64,000 nt of DNA from Pontibacter amylolyticus (GCF_014638845.1 NZ_BMFP01000005.1:461916-525915); one strand, 5' to 3'. Counted from the stretch's first letter, positions 1-8,289 are shown. Made by a program: numbers and translations. Notes: generated by a model from the letters alone, not told the origin.

Positions 1-102
1 GAAGGTGACCTTACCAAAGAAATCACGCTGAAAGACGCAACTGAGCACGAGGTATACCTGTGGAAATATTTTGGGGTAAAACCAGCCGGCTACAATAACT
101 AG
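1..102 (+). CDS. C-terminal end of a truncated unknown protein
   Basis: An open frame runs from the first base to a TAG at 100-102 and encodes 33 residues ending in KPAGYNN. The start lies outside the window, so the family cannot be named. The last residues (EVYLWKYFG) suggest a beta-strand-rich C-terminus. It contains the first copy of the AGGTATACCT word (50-59). The following 84 bases up to the next gene show nothing clear. Confidence 0.5.
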   Translation, partial: EGDLTKEITLKDATEHEVYLWKYFGVKPAGYNN

Positions 103-186
103 CTTGACTCTGGTATGCGGTGGAAAAGCAAGGCTAAATGTTGGGGATGGCAGGACAAGATTATTCCGCCTAACTTGCTAAATTAG

Positions 187-717
187 GTGGATAAACGTCA
201 TGGTGATATTTACATAGTAGTTGTGCAGTATAAAAATTACAGAATGGTAAAAACAGGTATACCAGCTAACACTTATTCTCTTATTCTCAAAGTGGTTGTT
301 CTATCTCTACTACTTGGGTACTTTTTAGAAAACACTCTATTAGCAATAGGTTTGGGTATCCTTTCAGGACTTATACTACATGTGTGGGTTAGCTACTACG
401 ACTGCGTGGTACATCTAGAAAACGGGTTAGCTAAGTTCTACTTCCTAAGACCATTCTTTTTTAAAGAAGAGCATGACTTGAATCATCTGGACAAAGTAGT
501 AATCATCAGAGAAGACAAAGACAAAACCCAAAGAGAAATCTGGTGGCAGGCTGATATGCTTTTCCAGTTCAGCTATGATAAGATGATTCTTTACAAAGGC
601 AAAACAGTTCACGAGATCAAGTTCAGAACAAACGAGAACGACTTACCTAAACTGGAAGCGGCTATACGGGAATTAACTGAAAGAAAAGCAGGTGTAACTA
701 AGAATAAAACTACATAA
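187..717 (+). CDS. Small membrane protein of unknown function (possible integron cassette gene)
   Basis: Reading from GTG at 187 gives 176 aa. An ATG at 244 (157 aa) is an equally good start, because the first 19 codons carry no recognisable domain. Two adjacent hydrophobic segments (about residues 30-70 of the long form) form a helical hairpin in the membrane, followed by a charged soluble C-terminal half rich in Lys, Glu and Asp. The arrangement resembles PH-like small membrane proteins, but I do not recognise the family. The gene is visibly more AT-rich than the rest of the window. Its TAA stop forms part of the outer arm of an attC-like hairpin, as is typical of integron cassette genes, so horizontal acquisition is likely. 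Confidence 0.6.
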   Translation: MDKRHGDIYIVVVQYKNYRMVKTGIPANTYSLILKVVVLSLLLGYFLENTLLAIGLGILSGLILHVWVSYYDCVVHLENGLAKFYFLRPFFFKEEHDLNHLDKVVIIREDKDKTQREIWWQADMLFQFSYDKMILYKGKTVHEIKFRTNENDLPKLEAAIRELTERKAGVTKNKTT

Positions 718-777
718 CAAAGTGCATAATATAGGCTGCAGCTACTCCTTGCCCATACTATGCACGAGTAACGTTAG
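715..777 (+). other. attC-like recombination site (integron cassette end)
   Basis: TAAC (715-718) pairs with GTTA (773-776) as the outer box. GTGCATAATATAGGC (722-736) pairs with GCCCATACTATGCAC (751-765) at 13 of 15 positions, leaving the loop 737-750. The outer 3' box ACGTTAG resembles the integron R' consensus GTTRRRY but has one departure from it further on. The stop codon of the upstream gene lies in the 5' box. The fold and spacing match known attC sites; no integrase gene is visible. Confidence 0.6.
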
Positions 778-808
778 TGCCAACCTCAACACAAGGTCCG
801 AAAACAGA

Positions 809-1327
809 ATGGATAACATCGCTATAAAAAGAGTTACCCTAAGTGACGTTGCTCAACTGCAAAAAATCAGCAGACAGACTTTCTCCGAGACCTTCTCAGT
901 TGGGAATACAGCGGAGAATTTGAAAAAATATCTGGATGAAGGATTGTCTGTTGAAAAACTGACGGCCGAACTCCGTGACAGCAACTCTCAATTCTATTTC
1001 GCGATAATTGATAATAAAGTAGTCGGTTACTTAAAACTAAATTCCGGCCAGGCACAGACGGAACTGAAAGACGACAGCGGCCTTGAAATAGAGCGGATTT
1101 ATGTATTGAAAGAGTATCACGGGAAACGTGTGGGTCAATTGCTTTATGATCATGCGATTCAAATGGTGAGGCAGTTGAACGCCGAGTACGTTTGGCTGGG
1201 CGTTTGGGAAGAAAACCCAAGGGCAATCAAGTTCTATAAGAAAAATGGCTTTGTCGAGTTCGACAAGCATGTTTTCAAACTTGGTGATGACGAGCAGACC
1301 GATATCATGATGAAACTTCATTTGTAA
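809..1327 (+). CDS. GNAT family N-acetyltransferase
   Basis: A 172-aa protein of the Gcn5-related acetyltransferase fold, which transfers an acetyl group from acetyl-CoA to an amine. The acetyl-CoA loop is seen as KEYHGKRVGQLL (Q/RxxGxG/A type), preceded by the beta-strand LEIERIYV. The end NPRAIKFYKKNGF is the classic last GNAT motif. The substrate is unknown; small GNATs of this kind often act on antibiotics, polyamines or protein N-termini. The ATG at 809 is chosen over the open frame from 722 because the extra 29 residues lie over the attC-like hairpin and are not conserved in type. GNAT genes are common integron cassettes, but no attC-like site follows this one. Confidence 0.85.
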   Translation: MDNIAIKRVTLSDVAQLQKISRQTFSETFSVGNTAENLKKYLDEGLSVEKLTAELRDSNSQFYFAIIDNKVVGYLKLNSGQAQTELKDDSGLEIERIYVLKEYHGKRVGQLLYDHAIQMVRQLNAEYVWLGVWEENPRAIKFYKKNGFVEFDKHVFKLGDDEQTDIMMKLHL

Positions 1328-1515
1328 AGGTATGGGCCCTGCTAAGAAGGCACACTAGAGGCACGGCGAAATCCGAAACCTGGCAGCGGAAACACTTTGC
1401 CGATTTAAAACCAACTGATGGCTAGCGTCGCGCTGTTCTTTAAGCCAGCAAAACATGATGACCCCTGTTCGGGGAGAGCATCTATCACATAATCTGAACA
1501 ACTTCCAGGCATCCT

Positions 1516-2811
1516 ATGACCAAACGTATACTTCTTTTAGCTTTGATGCTCTGCATCCTTCAACCTTCCATGGCACAGAAAAGAACCGACGAATTCCTGC
1601 AGGAGCTTTTGACAAAAGCAGGCAACGACAGTGTCAACAACCTGCTCGGCGACCCGGAGAAATACCGCGTGCAGATCATCTATACCGAGATCAACCGCGA
1701 CAAGCACAACAAGCCTTCTTTCAAGAACCACTACTTTAACTACGACCCGGATCTTTACTTCAACCCGGCCTCTACGGTAAAGTTGCCACTGGCTTTCATG
1801 GCGCTGGAAAAACTCAACACACTCCGGAAAAAAGGGATAGACAAGCATACGCCTGTTGTTTTCGACAGCAGCCAGGTGGGGCAAACATCATTTTACACAG
1901 ACGCTACTTCGGCCACTGGACTTCCCTCCATCGCGCATTTCATCAAGCGGGCCTTGCTGATCAGCGAGAACGATCCTTATAACCGTTTGTACCAGTTCGT
2001 AGGGCAACAGGAAATCAACCGGAGCCTCCAACGAAAAGGCTACAAAGACTCCCGCATCGTGCGGCAGTTCATGGGCTTTACCACAGAGCAAAACCGCCAC
2101 TCGAACCCCGTTCGCTTTCTGAATGAGGACGGTAGCACCAAGTATTCCCAACCACCGCTGTACAACACCGATTCCATTGATTTCAGCCAGGTCATCAAAC
2201 TGGGCAAGGCCCATTACGACAGCCGCGACACCCTGGTACAGGGGCCTTTTGATTTTACAGCACACAACAAACTGCCGCTGCAGGATCTGCAACAGTTACT
2301 GCAGTCGGTGATGTTCCCTAAGTCGGTACCTAAAAAGCAGCGGTTCAAGCTCACCCAAGACGATTACGATTTCCTGTACCGCTTCCTGTCGCAGTACCCT
2401 TCCGAGACATCTTACCCCAAATACGACACCGCGCTTTATTATGACAGCTATGTGAAGTTCTTCTTCCGGGACAGCACGCACCGCATGCCAGAGCATGTCC
2501 GGGTGTTCAATAAAGTGGGCTGGTCCTATGGCTTCCTGACGGATGTGTCGTACGTGGCTGACTTTGAAAACCAGGTGGAGTACATGCTCACGGCTACGGT
2601 CTATGTGAACAGCGACGAGGTGCTGAACGATGGCAAATATGACTACGACACCCTCGGCTACCCGTTCCTCTACCACCTGGGCCAGATCATTTACCAGCAC
2701 GAACTGAAAAGAGAACGCAAGTACAAACCCGACCTGACTGCCTTTCAGGTACAGTATGAAAAGCGCGACAAAGAGGATACCCGGCCTGTGCTGAGCGAAG
2801 TGGATAACTAA
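1516..2811 (+). CDS. Secreted serine hydrolase, class A beta-lactamase-like
   Basis: A 431-aa protein with a signal peptide (residues 1-20, cleavage before QKR). The penicillin-binding/beta-lactamase triad is present in order: STVK at 86-89 (nucleophile Ser86, Lys89), SEN at 150-152 in place of SDN, and KVG at 333-335 in place of KTG. It is longer than class A lactamases (about 290 aa), with a large insertion between SEN and KVG. It probably acts in the periplasm on peptidoglycan peptides or a related amide or ester; true beta-lactamase activity cannot be claimed. It stands alone and converges on the endonuclease III gene. Confidence 0.75.
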   Translation: MTKRILLLALMLCILQPSMAQKRTDEFLQELLTKAGNDSVNNLLGDPEKYRVQIIYTEINRDKHNKPSFKNHYFNYDPDLYFNPASTVKLPLAFMALEKLNTLRKKGIDKHTPVVFDSSQVGQTSFYTDATSATGLPSIAHFIKRALLISENDPYNRLYQFVGQQEINRSLQRKGYKDSRIVRQFMGFTTEQNRHSNPVRFLNEDGSTKYSQPPLYNTDSIDFSQVIKLGKAHYDSRDTLVQGPFDFTAHNKLPLQDLQQLLQSVMFPKSVPKKQRFKLTQDDYDFLYRFLSQYPSETSYPKYDTALYYDSYVKFFFRDSTHRMPEHVRVFNKVGWSYGFLTDVSYVADFENQVEYMLTATVYVNSDEVLNDGKYDYDTLGYPFLYHLGQIIYQHELKRERKYKPDLTAFQVQYEKRDKEDTRPVLSEVDN

Positions 2812-2818
2812 GTTTACA

Positions 2819-2837
2819 AGGTATAGCCGCTATACCT
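2819..2837. repeat. Inverted pair of the AGGTATAG word between convergent genes
   Basis: AGGTATAG (2819-2826) and CTATACCT (2830-2837) face each other across three bases; further copies follow at 2834-2842 and about 2872. They lie in the 70-base gap between two convergent genes and may take part in transcription termination, though no long T-run follows. Confidence 0.6.
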
Positions 2838-2881
2838 ATACCTGCCTTTTGGTTGAAGACCGCTACAAGGTATAAGTTTCT

Positions 2882-3589
2882 TCAAGCGGCCTTATCAATC
2901 CCTTTTGCCCGCACCTGGTTGTAGTAATTGCAGATACCGTTCAGCACGCACTTTTCGCATCTCGGATAGGACCAGGTGCAAATCTTCTGCCCATGCTTGA
3001 GCAGATGCTTATGGAAATTGAAGAGCACCAGGGCGTCTTTGGGCAGCATGTCGAGCAGGATGTCGTGGGCTTTGTTGGCCGTCACCTTGGCTCCGATCAA
3101 CCCCACCCGCTGGCTCACCCGGAACACATGCGTGTCGACGGGTAGCACCGGTTTTTTGAAGTTGAACAGCAGCACCAGCGTGGCCGTTTTCAGTCCCACG
3201 CCCGGCAGGCGCGTCAGCCAGGCCAGCGCCTCCTCCACCGGCATATGCTCCAGGAAATCGATGCTGAACTCGCCCCGCTCCTCTTTGATGATGCGCAGCG
3301 TCTCCTGTATCTGTGGCACCTTCTGCCCCGGGTAGCGTGTCGTGCTGATGGCATCGGCCAGGTCATCAAAAGGTGCGTTCATCACGCCCTCCCAGTCACC
3401 GAAGCGCTCCATCATGGTATAGAAGGCTTTCTCTTCGTCCTTGTGGTTGGTGCGGTGCGAGAGCATGGTCGAGATGAGCTCGTGCATGTGGCTGCGGCGC
3501 GGGTCAAGCGTCAGGGGCTTATACTCCTGGTTCAGCAGCTCGTGGGTAATCATTATTTTCTCCTCAGCGGGCAGTTCGTATCCTTCCAT
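2882..3589 (-). CDS. Endonuclease III-like DNA glycosylase (HhH-GPD, 4Fe-4S)
   Basis: A 235-aa protein of the Nth family, which excises oxidised pyrimidines and nicks the resulting abasic site in base excision repair. The helix-hairpin-helix is LPGVGLKTA (128-136) with the catalytic Lys134. The catalytic Asp is Asp152 in LPVDTH. The iron-sulfur loop is complete: Cys204, Cys211, Cys214 and Cys220 with C-x6-C-x2-C-x5-C spacing. The region MLSHRTNHKD replaces the usual LSAQTTD loop, placing it in a diverged subfamily rather than orthodox Nth. It is transcribed alone. Confidence 0.9.
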   Translation of the reverse strand: MEGYELPAEEKIMITHELLNQEYKPLTLDPRRSHMHELISTMLSHRTNHKDEEKAFYTMMERFGDWEGVMNAPFDDLADAISTTRYPGQKVPQIQETLRIIKEERGEFSIDFLEHMPVEEALAWLTRLPGVGLKTATLVLLFNFKKPVLPVDTHVFRVSQRVGLIGAKVTANKAHDILLDMLPKDALVLFNFHKHLLKHGQKICTWSYPRCEKCVLNGICNYYNQVRAKGIDKAA

Positions 3590-3782
3590 AACGCACGTGG
3601 GTTAGCCTGTTCTTAATTAACTAACGGCTTTGTGCGGATGGTGTTACCGTGAAAATCTGCTGTGAAGGGCCAGTATGCATGTTCAAACATTTGATCGGAA
3701 AAATTGTATTATATTACAACAATTTATTTCGATTCCCGCTATACCTTTAGTCTCAGCCAGAACCGGCCTTAACTTTCACGCT

Positions 3783-4475
3783 ATGCAAATTAAATTCCTA
3801 GGAACAGGAGGGGCATTTGACATCGATTACCTGAACTCTGCCGCTTTGGTGACGGTGCGGGGAAAGTGTGTCCTGCTCGATTGCGGCTTTACGGTATACC
3901 AGACGCTGGTGCACAAGAACCTGTTGCATCGGGTAGACCATATCCTGCTCACACATTTGCACAACGACCATTGTGGTAGCCTGGCCAACCTGCTGTTGCA
4001 CAAGCATGTGGTAGACAAAGCGCCAAAGCCCATCATCCTATACCCAACCGATCAGTTCAAGTCGCAGGTATACGAGCTCCTGAAAATACAGGTGAAGGAC
4101 CCGGACAAGTACGCTGAATTTGTGCCGCTTGAGCATTTTGAAGGTATAAGGGCCATCGACACCTATGGCATGCATTCAGAGGGGCTGCAGTCGTTTGCCT
4201 ACATTTTCGAGGAAGATGACAAACGCATTGTGTACTCCGGAGACCTGGGCAAGCCTGATGTGCTGTTCGACAGACTGAGCCGCATGCCCGCGCTCCATAC
4301 CTGCGTGTACCACGACATCACCTTCAACCCCGAAAACACAGGCCACACCTTCTACAAAAAGCTACTCCCCTACATGAACGGCGTGGAGATGTTCGGCTAC
4401 CACTGCGACCCAACCCAGAACCCGGCCGATAACCCGATCAGACTGGTGTTCTACCAAAAAGACCTGTTGGCCTGA
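3783..4475 (+). CDS. Metallo-beta-lactamase-fold hydrolase (RNase Z-like)
   Basis: A 230-aa soluble protein. The start ATG at 3783 gives the standard N-terminus MQIKFLGTGGAF; the open frame from 3675 adds 36 residues without family character. The di-zinc motif HLHNDH (58-63) is intact, followed by His131, Asp154 (in YSGD) and His207, the usual other ligands. The FLGTGGA opening and overall layout resemble the RNase Z/phosphodiesterase branch, but the long arm of tRNase Z is missing, so the substrate (a phosphodiester, perhaps a cyclic nucleotide or RNA) is open. Confidence 0.8.
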   Translation: MQIKFLGTGGAFDIDYLNSAALVTVRGKCVLLDCGFTVYQTLVHKNLLHRVDHILLTHLHNDHCGSLANLLLHKHVVDKAPKPIILYPTDQFKSQVYELLKIQVKDPDKYAEFVPLEHFEGIRAIDTYGMHSEGLQSFAYIFEEDDKRIVYSGDLGKPDVLFDRLSRMPALHTCVYHDITFNPENTGHTFYKKLLPYMNGVEMFGYHCDPTQNPADNPIRLVFYQKDLLA

Positions 4476-4564
4476 GGCTTTTCGGAAAGCTTGTATCCAA
4501 TTACGCAAAACATGTGTATCAAATGAAGGTTAATGCTCTAGTCTCGCACTAAACCCGTTGGCAC

Positions 4565-5227
4565 ATGACGTTTACAATGACTTTCCGCTCCGAGAACAAG
4601 TTGTCTTTCCTGCGCAGGCCGCTGCACATTGCCTATACCGCCATTTTTGTGGGTTTCCTGGCATACACGGGCTTTACCACACCGGATCTGCTCAACTGGC
4701 TGCTCGAAAACTCGCTCTCGCTCTCTGTGCTGATCCTGCTGGCGGCCTTTTACAACATCTTCCGCTTCACCGACACCAGCTATACCCTGATTTTCCTGTT
4801 CATGATGCTGCACGTGTACGGCAGCCACTACCAGTATGCCGGCAACCCCTTTGGCGAGTGGATAAGCGGGCAGTTTAATTTCCAGCGCAACCACTACGAC
4901 CGCCTGGTGCACTTCGGTTTCGGGCTCATGCTCACCTACCCGCTGTATGAAGTGGCCAGACGCGGCTTCAGTTTGAGCGTGTTTTTAAGCAGTGTGCTCA
5001 CGCTGTCGCTTGTCCTGTCGCTGAGCGCCGTGTACGAGATCGTGGAATGGGTAGTGGCCGACCTTGTGTACGAGGGGGATGAACAGGGCATGGCCTATCT
5101 GGGCATGCAAGGCGACATTTGGGATGCGCAGAAAGACATGGCGCTCGCCTTTCTCGGGGCCGTCATAGCCATCGGGCTTGCCATCACCCTGCGCAACCGC
5201 AAGCAACCTGAAACCTCTAAAAGGTAG
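4565..5227 (+). CDS. YjdF-like integral membrane protein (DUF2238)
   Basis: A 220-aa protein with five to six membrane segments and conserved polar motifs between them: HYDRLVHFGFG, YEIVEW and GDIWDAQKDM. These are the signature of the DUF2238/YjdF inner membrane family, whose function is not established. The conserved Asp, His, Glu and Trp within or near the membrane suggest a transporter or membrane enzyme. The gene is followed at once by a strong hairpin terminator. MTFTMTF offers two ATG starts four codons apart. Confidence 0.8.
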   Translation: MTFTMTFRSENKLSFLRRPLHIAYTAIFVGFLAYTGFTTPDLLNWLLENSLSLSVLILLAAFYNIFRFTDTSYTLIFLFMMLHVYGSHYQYAGNPFGEWISGQFNFQRNHYDRLVHFGFGLMLTYPLYEVARRGFSLSVFLSSVLTLSLVLSLSAVYEIVEWVVADLVYEGDEQGMAYLGMQGDIWDAQKDMALAFLGAVIAIGLAITLRNRKQPETSKR

Positions 5228-5240
5228 CGTTACAAAAAAA

Positions 5241-5269
5241 GCCCGCTATACCTGAAAGGTATAGCGGGC
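5241..5269. terminator. Bidirectional terminator built from an inverted AGGTATAG pair
   Basis: A perfect 13-bp stem: GCCCGCTATACCT (5241-5253), loop GAA, AGGTATAGCGGGC (5257-5269). A run of A precedes it and TTTCTATT follows, so it can serve both the plus-strand gene ending at 5227 and the minus-strand gene ending at 5292. Both arms carry the abundant word. Confidence 0.9.
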
Positions 5270-5291
5270 TTTCTATTCGTTTGCCTAGTTA

Positions 5292-5957
5292 CTACAACTC
5301 ACCGCGCTCTGCGGCTTTCTTCATTTTCTCATTTGCAAAGATCGCAATCTCTACACGACGGTTAGCCTGACGGCCGGCTGCGGTGGAGTTATCGGCTACC
5401 GGGTGGTCAAAAGCCCAGCCCTGTGTGGTGATGCGGCTGCGCGAAACACCCTGCTGGGTGGTATAGCTCGCCACCGACTCGGCACGGCGCTCCGACAGAC
5501 GCTGGTTCAGCTCACGGCTACCAGTGTTGTCGGTGTGGCCTTCGATGATGATGTTCGTGTCTTCGTACTTTTTCAACGTAGTAGCCAGTTGCTGGATGTC
5601 CGTTTGCGCATTCGAACGCAGTTCGGCAGAGTTCACGTCGAACAGGATGCCTGAGTCGAAGGTAATTTTGATACCCTCCCCTACACGTTCTACCTTGGCG
5701 TTTTCGAGGTCACGGCGCAGTTCCTCCGCCTGCTTGTCCATGTGGCGACCAATGAGAGCACCGGCCGTACCACCTACTGCTGCACCAATAATGGCACCAG
5801 CCGCCGTGTTACCAGCCACTTTACCGATTACACCACCCACTACGGCACCACTACCGGCACCTATGGCACCGCCTTTGGCCGTGCGGCTGGCATTACAGGA
5901 AGTAAATAATAAACCGAATACGGCAAGTACTGCCAAATAAATTCTGATATGTTTCAT
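5292..5957 (-). CDS. OmpA-family lipoprotein with glycine zipper
   Basis: A 221-aa protein. The lipobox ends at Cys21 (LFTSC). Residues about 27-75 form a glycine zipper (repeated GAxxGxxxG steps), which can sit in a membrane. A short Lys/Glu-rich linker follows, then a C-terminal OmpA domain (about 95-205) with the peptidoglycan-binding signature around EGHTDNTGSRELNQRLSERRA and NRRVEI. It likely ties the outer membrane to the cell wall. A close paralogue follows at 6280-7041; part of the OmpA domain is identical at DNA level in the two. Confidence 0.9.
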   Translation of the reverse strand: MKHIRIYLAVLAVFGLLFTSCNASRTAKGGAIGAGSGAVVGGVIGKVAGNTAAGAIIGAAVGGTAGALIGRHMDKQAEELRRDLENAKVERVGEGIKITFDSGILFDVNSAELRSNAQTDIQQLATTLKKYEDTNIIIEGHTDNTGSRELNQRLSERRAESVASYTTQQGVSRSRITTQGWAFDHPVADNSTAAGRQANRRVEIAIFANEKMKKAAERGEL

Positions 5958-6223
5958 TGTCTTCGTTTTTTAATTTTCAATTATAGTTGTCAGATTAAGC
6001 CCTTAATACTCCAAATGCATTAAAATGTTGTATTTGCATATAGCGGTTATACTAGCCAATACGCATAACCTCTTATTATATAACATATTAGCTACACCCT
6101 ACTGGTACCTTACATTAGGCAAAGTATATACGTAAACCAACAGAAGAATATTCAAAGACGCTATATAAATGGCTTTAGGAGCCTGCCAAAGGAGTTTCCC
6201 GTTAAAATCTGCTGCACAAAAAA
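5958..6223. other. Non-coding gap upstream of the first OmpA gene
   Basis: An AT-rich gap that holds the control region of the minus-strand gene starting at 5957. I see no clear promoter that fits the Bacteroidota consensus, no ORF of substance, and no repeat other than the terminator at its right end. Confidence 0.5.
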
Positions 6224-6253
6224 AGCGCCTGCCAGGTATACCCGGCAGGCGCT
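6224..6253 (-). terminator. Terminator of the second OmpA-like gene
   Basis: AGCGCCTGCC (6224-6233) pairs with GGCAGGCGCT (6244-6253). The loop AGGTATACCC again carries the abundant word. On the minus strand the stem is followed by a run of seven T, as in an intrinsic terminator. Confidence 0.9.
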
Positions 6254-6279
6254 TCAGTACAGGTGCTATACCTGATACT

Positions 6280-7041
6280 TTACTTTATCTCACCGCTTTC
6301 AGCAGCTTTCTTCAGCTCCTCGCTTGCGATGATGATGACCTCCACACGGCGGTTCTGCGAACGGCCTTCAGCTGTTGTGTTATCAGCAATTGGCTGGTCA
6401 AACGCGTAGCCTTTTGCCTGCATGCGTGATGCATCTACCCCTTTGGTGCGGGCATAGTTGGCAACAGACTGCGCACGACGTTCTGACAGCCCCTGGTTCA
6501 GCTCACGGCTACCAGTGTTGTCGGTGTGGCCTTCGATGATGATGTTCGTGCCTTCATATTTCTGCAGCGTTGCTACCAGGCCGTCAATATCTTTCTTGGC
6601 TTTGGCGCTCAGTTCGGCAGAGTTCACGGCAAACAGAATACCTGAGTCAAAGTTGATGCGGATGGCCTCGCCTACACGCTCGATCTTGGCATTTTCCATG
6701 CTTTTCTCCAGCTCCTCAGCCTGCTTGTCCATACGGCGTCCGATCACGGCACCTGTGGCACCACCTACTGCTGCACCAATAATGGCGCCCGCCGCTGTGT
6801 TGCCCATGCGGTTACCGATAATACCACCTACTACAGCGCCGGAGCCCGCTCCAATGATACCGCCTTTGGTAGTTTTATTCATACCTGTCTTTTCCTGGCC
6901 AGTTGTGCTGGTATCGGTTCTGTTACCTGTTGTGGTAGACGTGTCGCCTGTACCAGAAGTGGTAGGAGCCGTAGTCTGGCACGAAGTGAACAGCATGGTT
7001 ACAGCCAGCATCGATGTCAACGATAGTTTTACTAATTTCAT
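6280..7041 (-). CDS. OmpA-family lipoprotein with glycine zipper (paralogue)
   Basis: A 253-aa protein with the same plan as its neighbour: lipobox ending at Cys21 (LFTSC), a Thr/Ser/Gly-rich linker (about 22-50) absent from the other copy, a glycine zipper (about 58-108), and a C-terminal OmpA domain with EGHTDNTGSRELNQGLSERRA. It likely anchors the outer membrane to peptidoglycan. Its own promoter (7142-7174) contains a perfect palindrome, and its own terminator lies at 6224-6253, so the two paralogues can be expressed independently despite their tandem order. Confidence 0.9.
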   Translation of the reverse strand: MKLVKLSLTSMLAVTMLFTSCQTTAPTTSGTGDTSTTTGNRTDTSTTGQEKTGMNKTTKGGIIGAGSGAVVGGIIGNRMGNTAAGAIIGAAVGGATGAVIGRRMDKQAEELEKSMENAKIERVGEAIRINFDSGILFAVNSAELSAKAKKDIDGLVATLQKYEGTNIIIEGHTDNTGSRELNQGLSERRAQSVANYARTKGVDASRMQAKGYAFDQPIADNTTAEGRSQNRRVEVIIIASEELKKAAESGEIK

Positions 7042-7141
7042 AGTCTTTTGATAAATTTGAAAAAATGGTTTTTGATTGATAGTCGTATTGGTTAATACAT
7101 TTGCGCATTGCGTTGCTTTTGTGCTTTCGCAATACTAATGC

Positions 7142-7174
7142 CAAAATTAGGCACAATATTGTGCTTTACCCAAA
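7142..7174 (-). promoter_or_regulatory. Promoter of the second OmpA-like gene with palindromic operator
   Basis: Read on the minus strand: TTTG (7174-7171) as the -33 box and TAATTTTG (7149-7142) as the -7 box, 21 bases apart. The spacer contains the perfect 14-base palindrome GCACAATATTGTGC (7151-7164), placed where a bound regulator would block or position RNA polymerase. The start codon lies about 100 bases downstream. Confidence 0.65.
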
Positions 7175-7249
7175 CTATTACTTTCATGAGCCGAAAAGGT
7201 TCGTTTGCCCTCGTCCAGCTTATATTTTGTCATGTTTGAGTACTAGCAC

Positions 7250-7280
7250 AAGAGCCTGTCAGCGACACTGACAGGCTCTT
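7250..7280. terminator. Hairpin downstream of accD
   Basis: AAGAGCCTGTCAG (7250-7262), loop CGACA, CTGACAGGCTCTT (7268-7280): a perfect 13-bp stem. The T-run is on the plus-strand side, so for accD, which is read leftward, it is a stem without a strong U-tract and may act mainly as a 3'-end stabiliser. Confidence 0.75.
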
Positions 7281-7305
7281 TTAGTCTGAAATATTAATGC
7301 AATGC

Positions 7306-8208
7306 TTAGGATGACTTGGCGGCCTTCTGAACTTTGGCAGTGCCGTTGCTTTCTTCTGCTGCCGGCATGATCATACCCAGCAGGTCAACGAGGCGCTCCT
7401 TCAGCTCCTTGCGGTCCACGATAAAGTCCAGGAAGCCGTGCTCCAGCACAAACTCTGCACTCTGGAAGCCTTTCGGCAGGTCCTTGCCAATCGTTTCCTT
7501 GATCACACGAGGTCCGGCAAAACCGATCAGGGAACCCGGCTCGGCGATGTTGAAATCACCCAGCATGGCGTATGATGCGGTCACACCACCTGTGGTCGGG
7601 TCGGTGAGCAGAGAGATATAAGGCAGTTTTTCTTCTGAAAGCAGCGCTAGCTTGGCGGAGGTTTTGGCCATCTGCATCAGCGAGAAGCCGGCCTCCATCA
7701 TGCGCGCGCCACCTGATTTGGAGATCATCATGAAAGGCGTGCGCGTCTTACGGGCATGGTCAATGGCGCGGGCGATCTTCTCCCCTACCACAGAGCCCAT
7801 AGAGCCGCCGATGTAAGCAAAATCCATGCAGGCGATGGTGATGTCCCGGCCGCCCGACTTGCCATAGGCAGTGCGCACGGCGTCTTTCAGCCCGGTCTTG
7901 CGCTGCGTTTCGGCAGTACGCTGCGGGTATGGCTTGGAGTCCGTAAAATTCAGAGGGTCACCCGAGCTCATGTCCTCGTCCATCTCCGTGAATTTGTTGT
8001 CGTCGAACAGGATGGCAAAATACTCCTTGGAACCAATCCGGTCGTGGTAGTTGCACTTCACGCAGGTCTTCAGGTTTTTGCGGTGCTCGGTCATGCTCGT
8101 CACCGTTTTGCATTCCGGGCACTTGTACCACAAACCGTCCGGGGTTTCCTTCTTCTCCTCTGTCGGCGTGTTAATTCCTTTTTCTACTCGTTTAAACCAA
8201 GGCATCAT
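7306..8208 (-). CDS. accD: Acetyl-CoA carboxylase carboxyltransferase subunit beta
   Basis: A 300-aa protein of usual family length. It works with AccA to transfer the carboxyl group from carboxybiotin to acetyl-CoA, making malonyl-CoA, the first step of fatty acid synthesis. The N-terminal zinc ribbon is complete (Cys30, Cys33, Cys49, Cys52). The crotonase-like core shows the [13 protein letters not shown] and [16 protein letters not shown] motifs that form the oxyanion holes and CoA site. It has its own consensus promoter; accA is not nearby. Confidence 0.97.
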   Translation of the reverse strand: MMPWFKRVEKGINTPTEEKKETPDGLWYKCPECKTVTSMTEHRKNLKTCVKCNYHDRIGSKEYFAILFDDNKFTEMDEDMSSGDPLNFTDSKPYPQRTAETQRKTGLKDAVRTAYGKSGGRDITIACMDFAYIGGSMGSVVGEKIARAIDHARKTRTPFMMISKSGGARMMEAGFSLMQMAKTSAKLALLSEEKLPYISLLTDPTTGGVTASYAMLGDFNIAEPGSLIGFAGPRVIKETIGKDLPKGFQSAEFVLEHGFLDFIVDRKELKERLVDLLGMIMPAAEESNGTAKVQKAAKSS

Positions 8209-8289
8209 AATCGTATCGGGCGTGCATGCTGCACATTAAATGGTTGTTCCGCCACACTCCTCTTCTCCAACTTCGGGCAGATTCGGGCA

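Noticed and set aside
722..808. Upstream extension of the GNAT gene
   Set aside because: The 29 extra codons cross the attC-like hairpin and the ATG at 809 gives the normal GNAT start.
3675..3782. Upstream extension of the metallo-beta-lactamase-fold gene
   Set aside because: The ATG at 3783 gives the conserved opening; the extension is AT-rich leader-like sequence.
6923..7156. A minus-strand frame overlapping the start of the second OmpA-like gene
   Set aside because: It would begin with TTG within the promoter palindrome and is out of frame with the lipoprotein.
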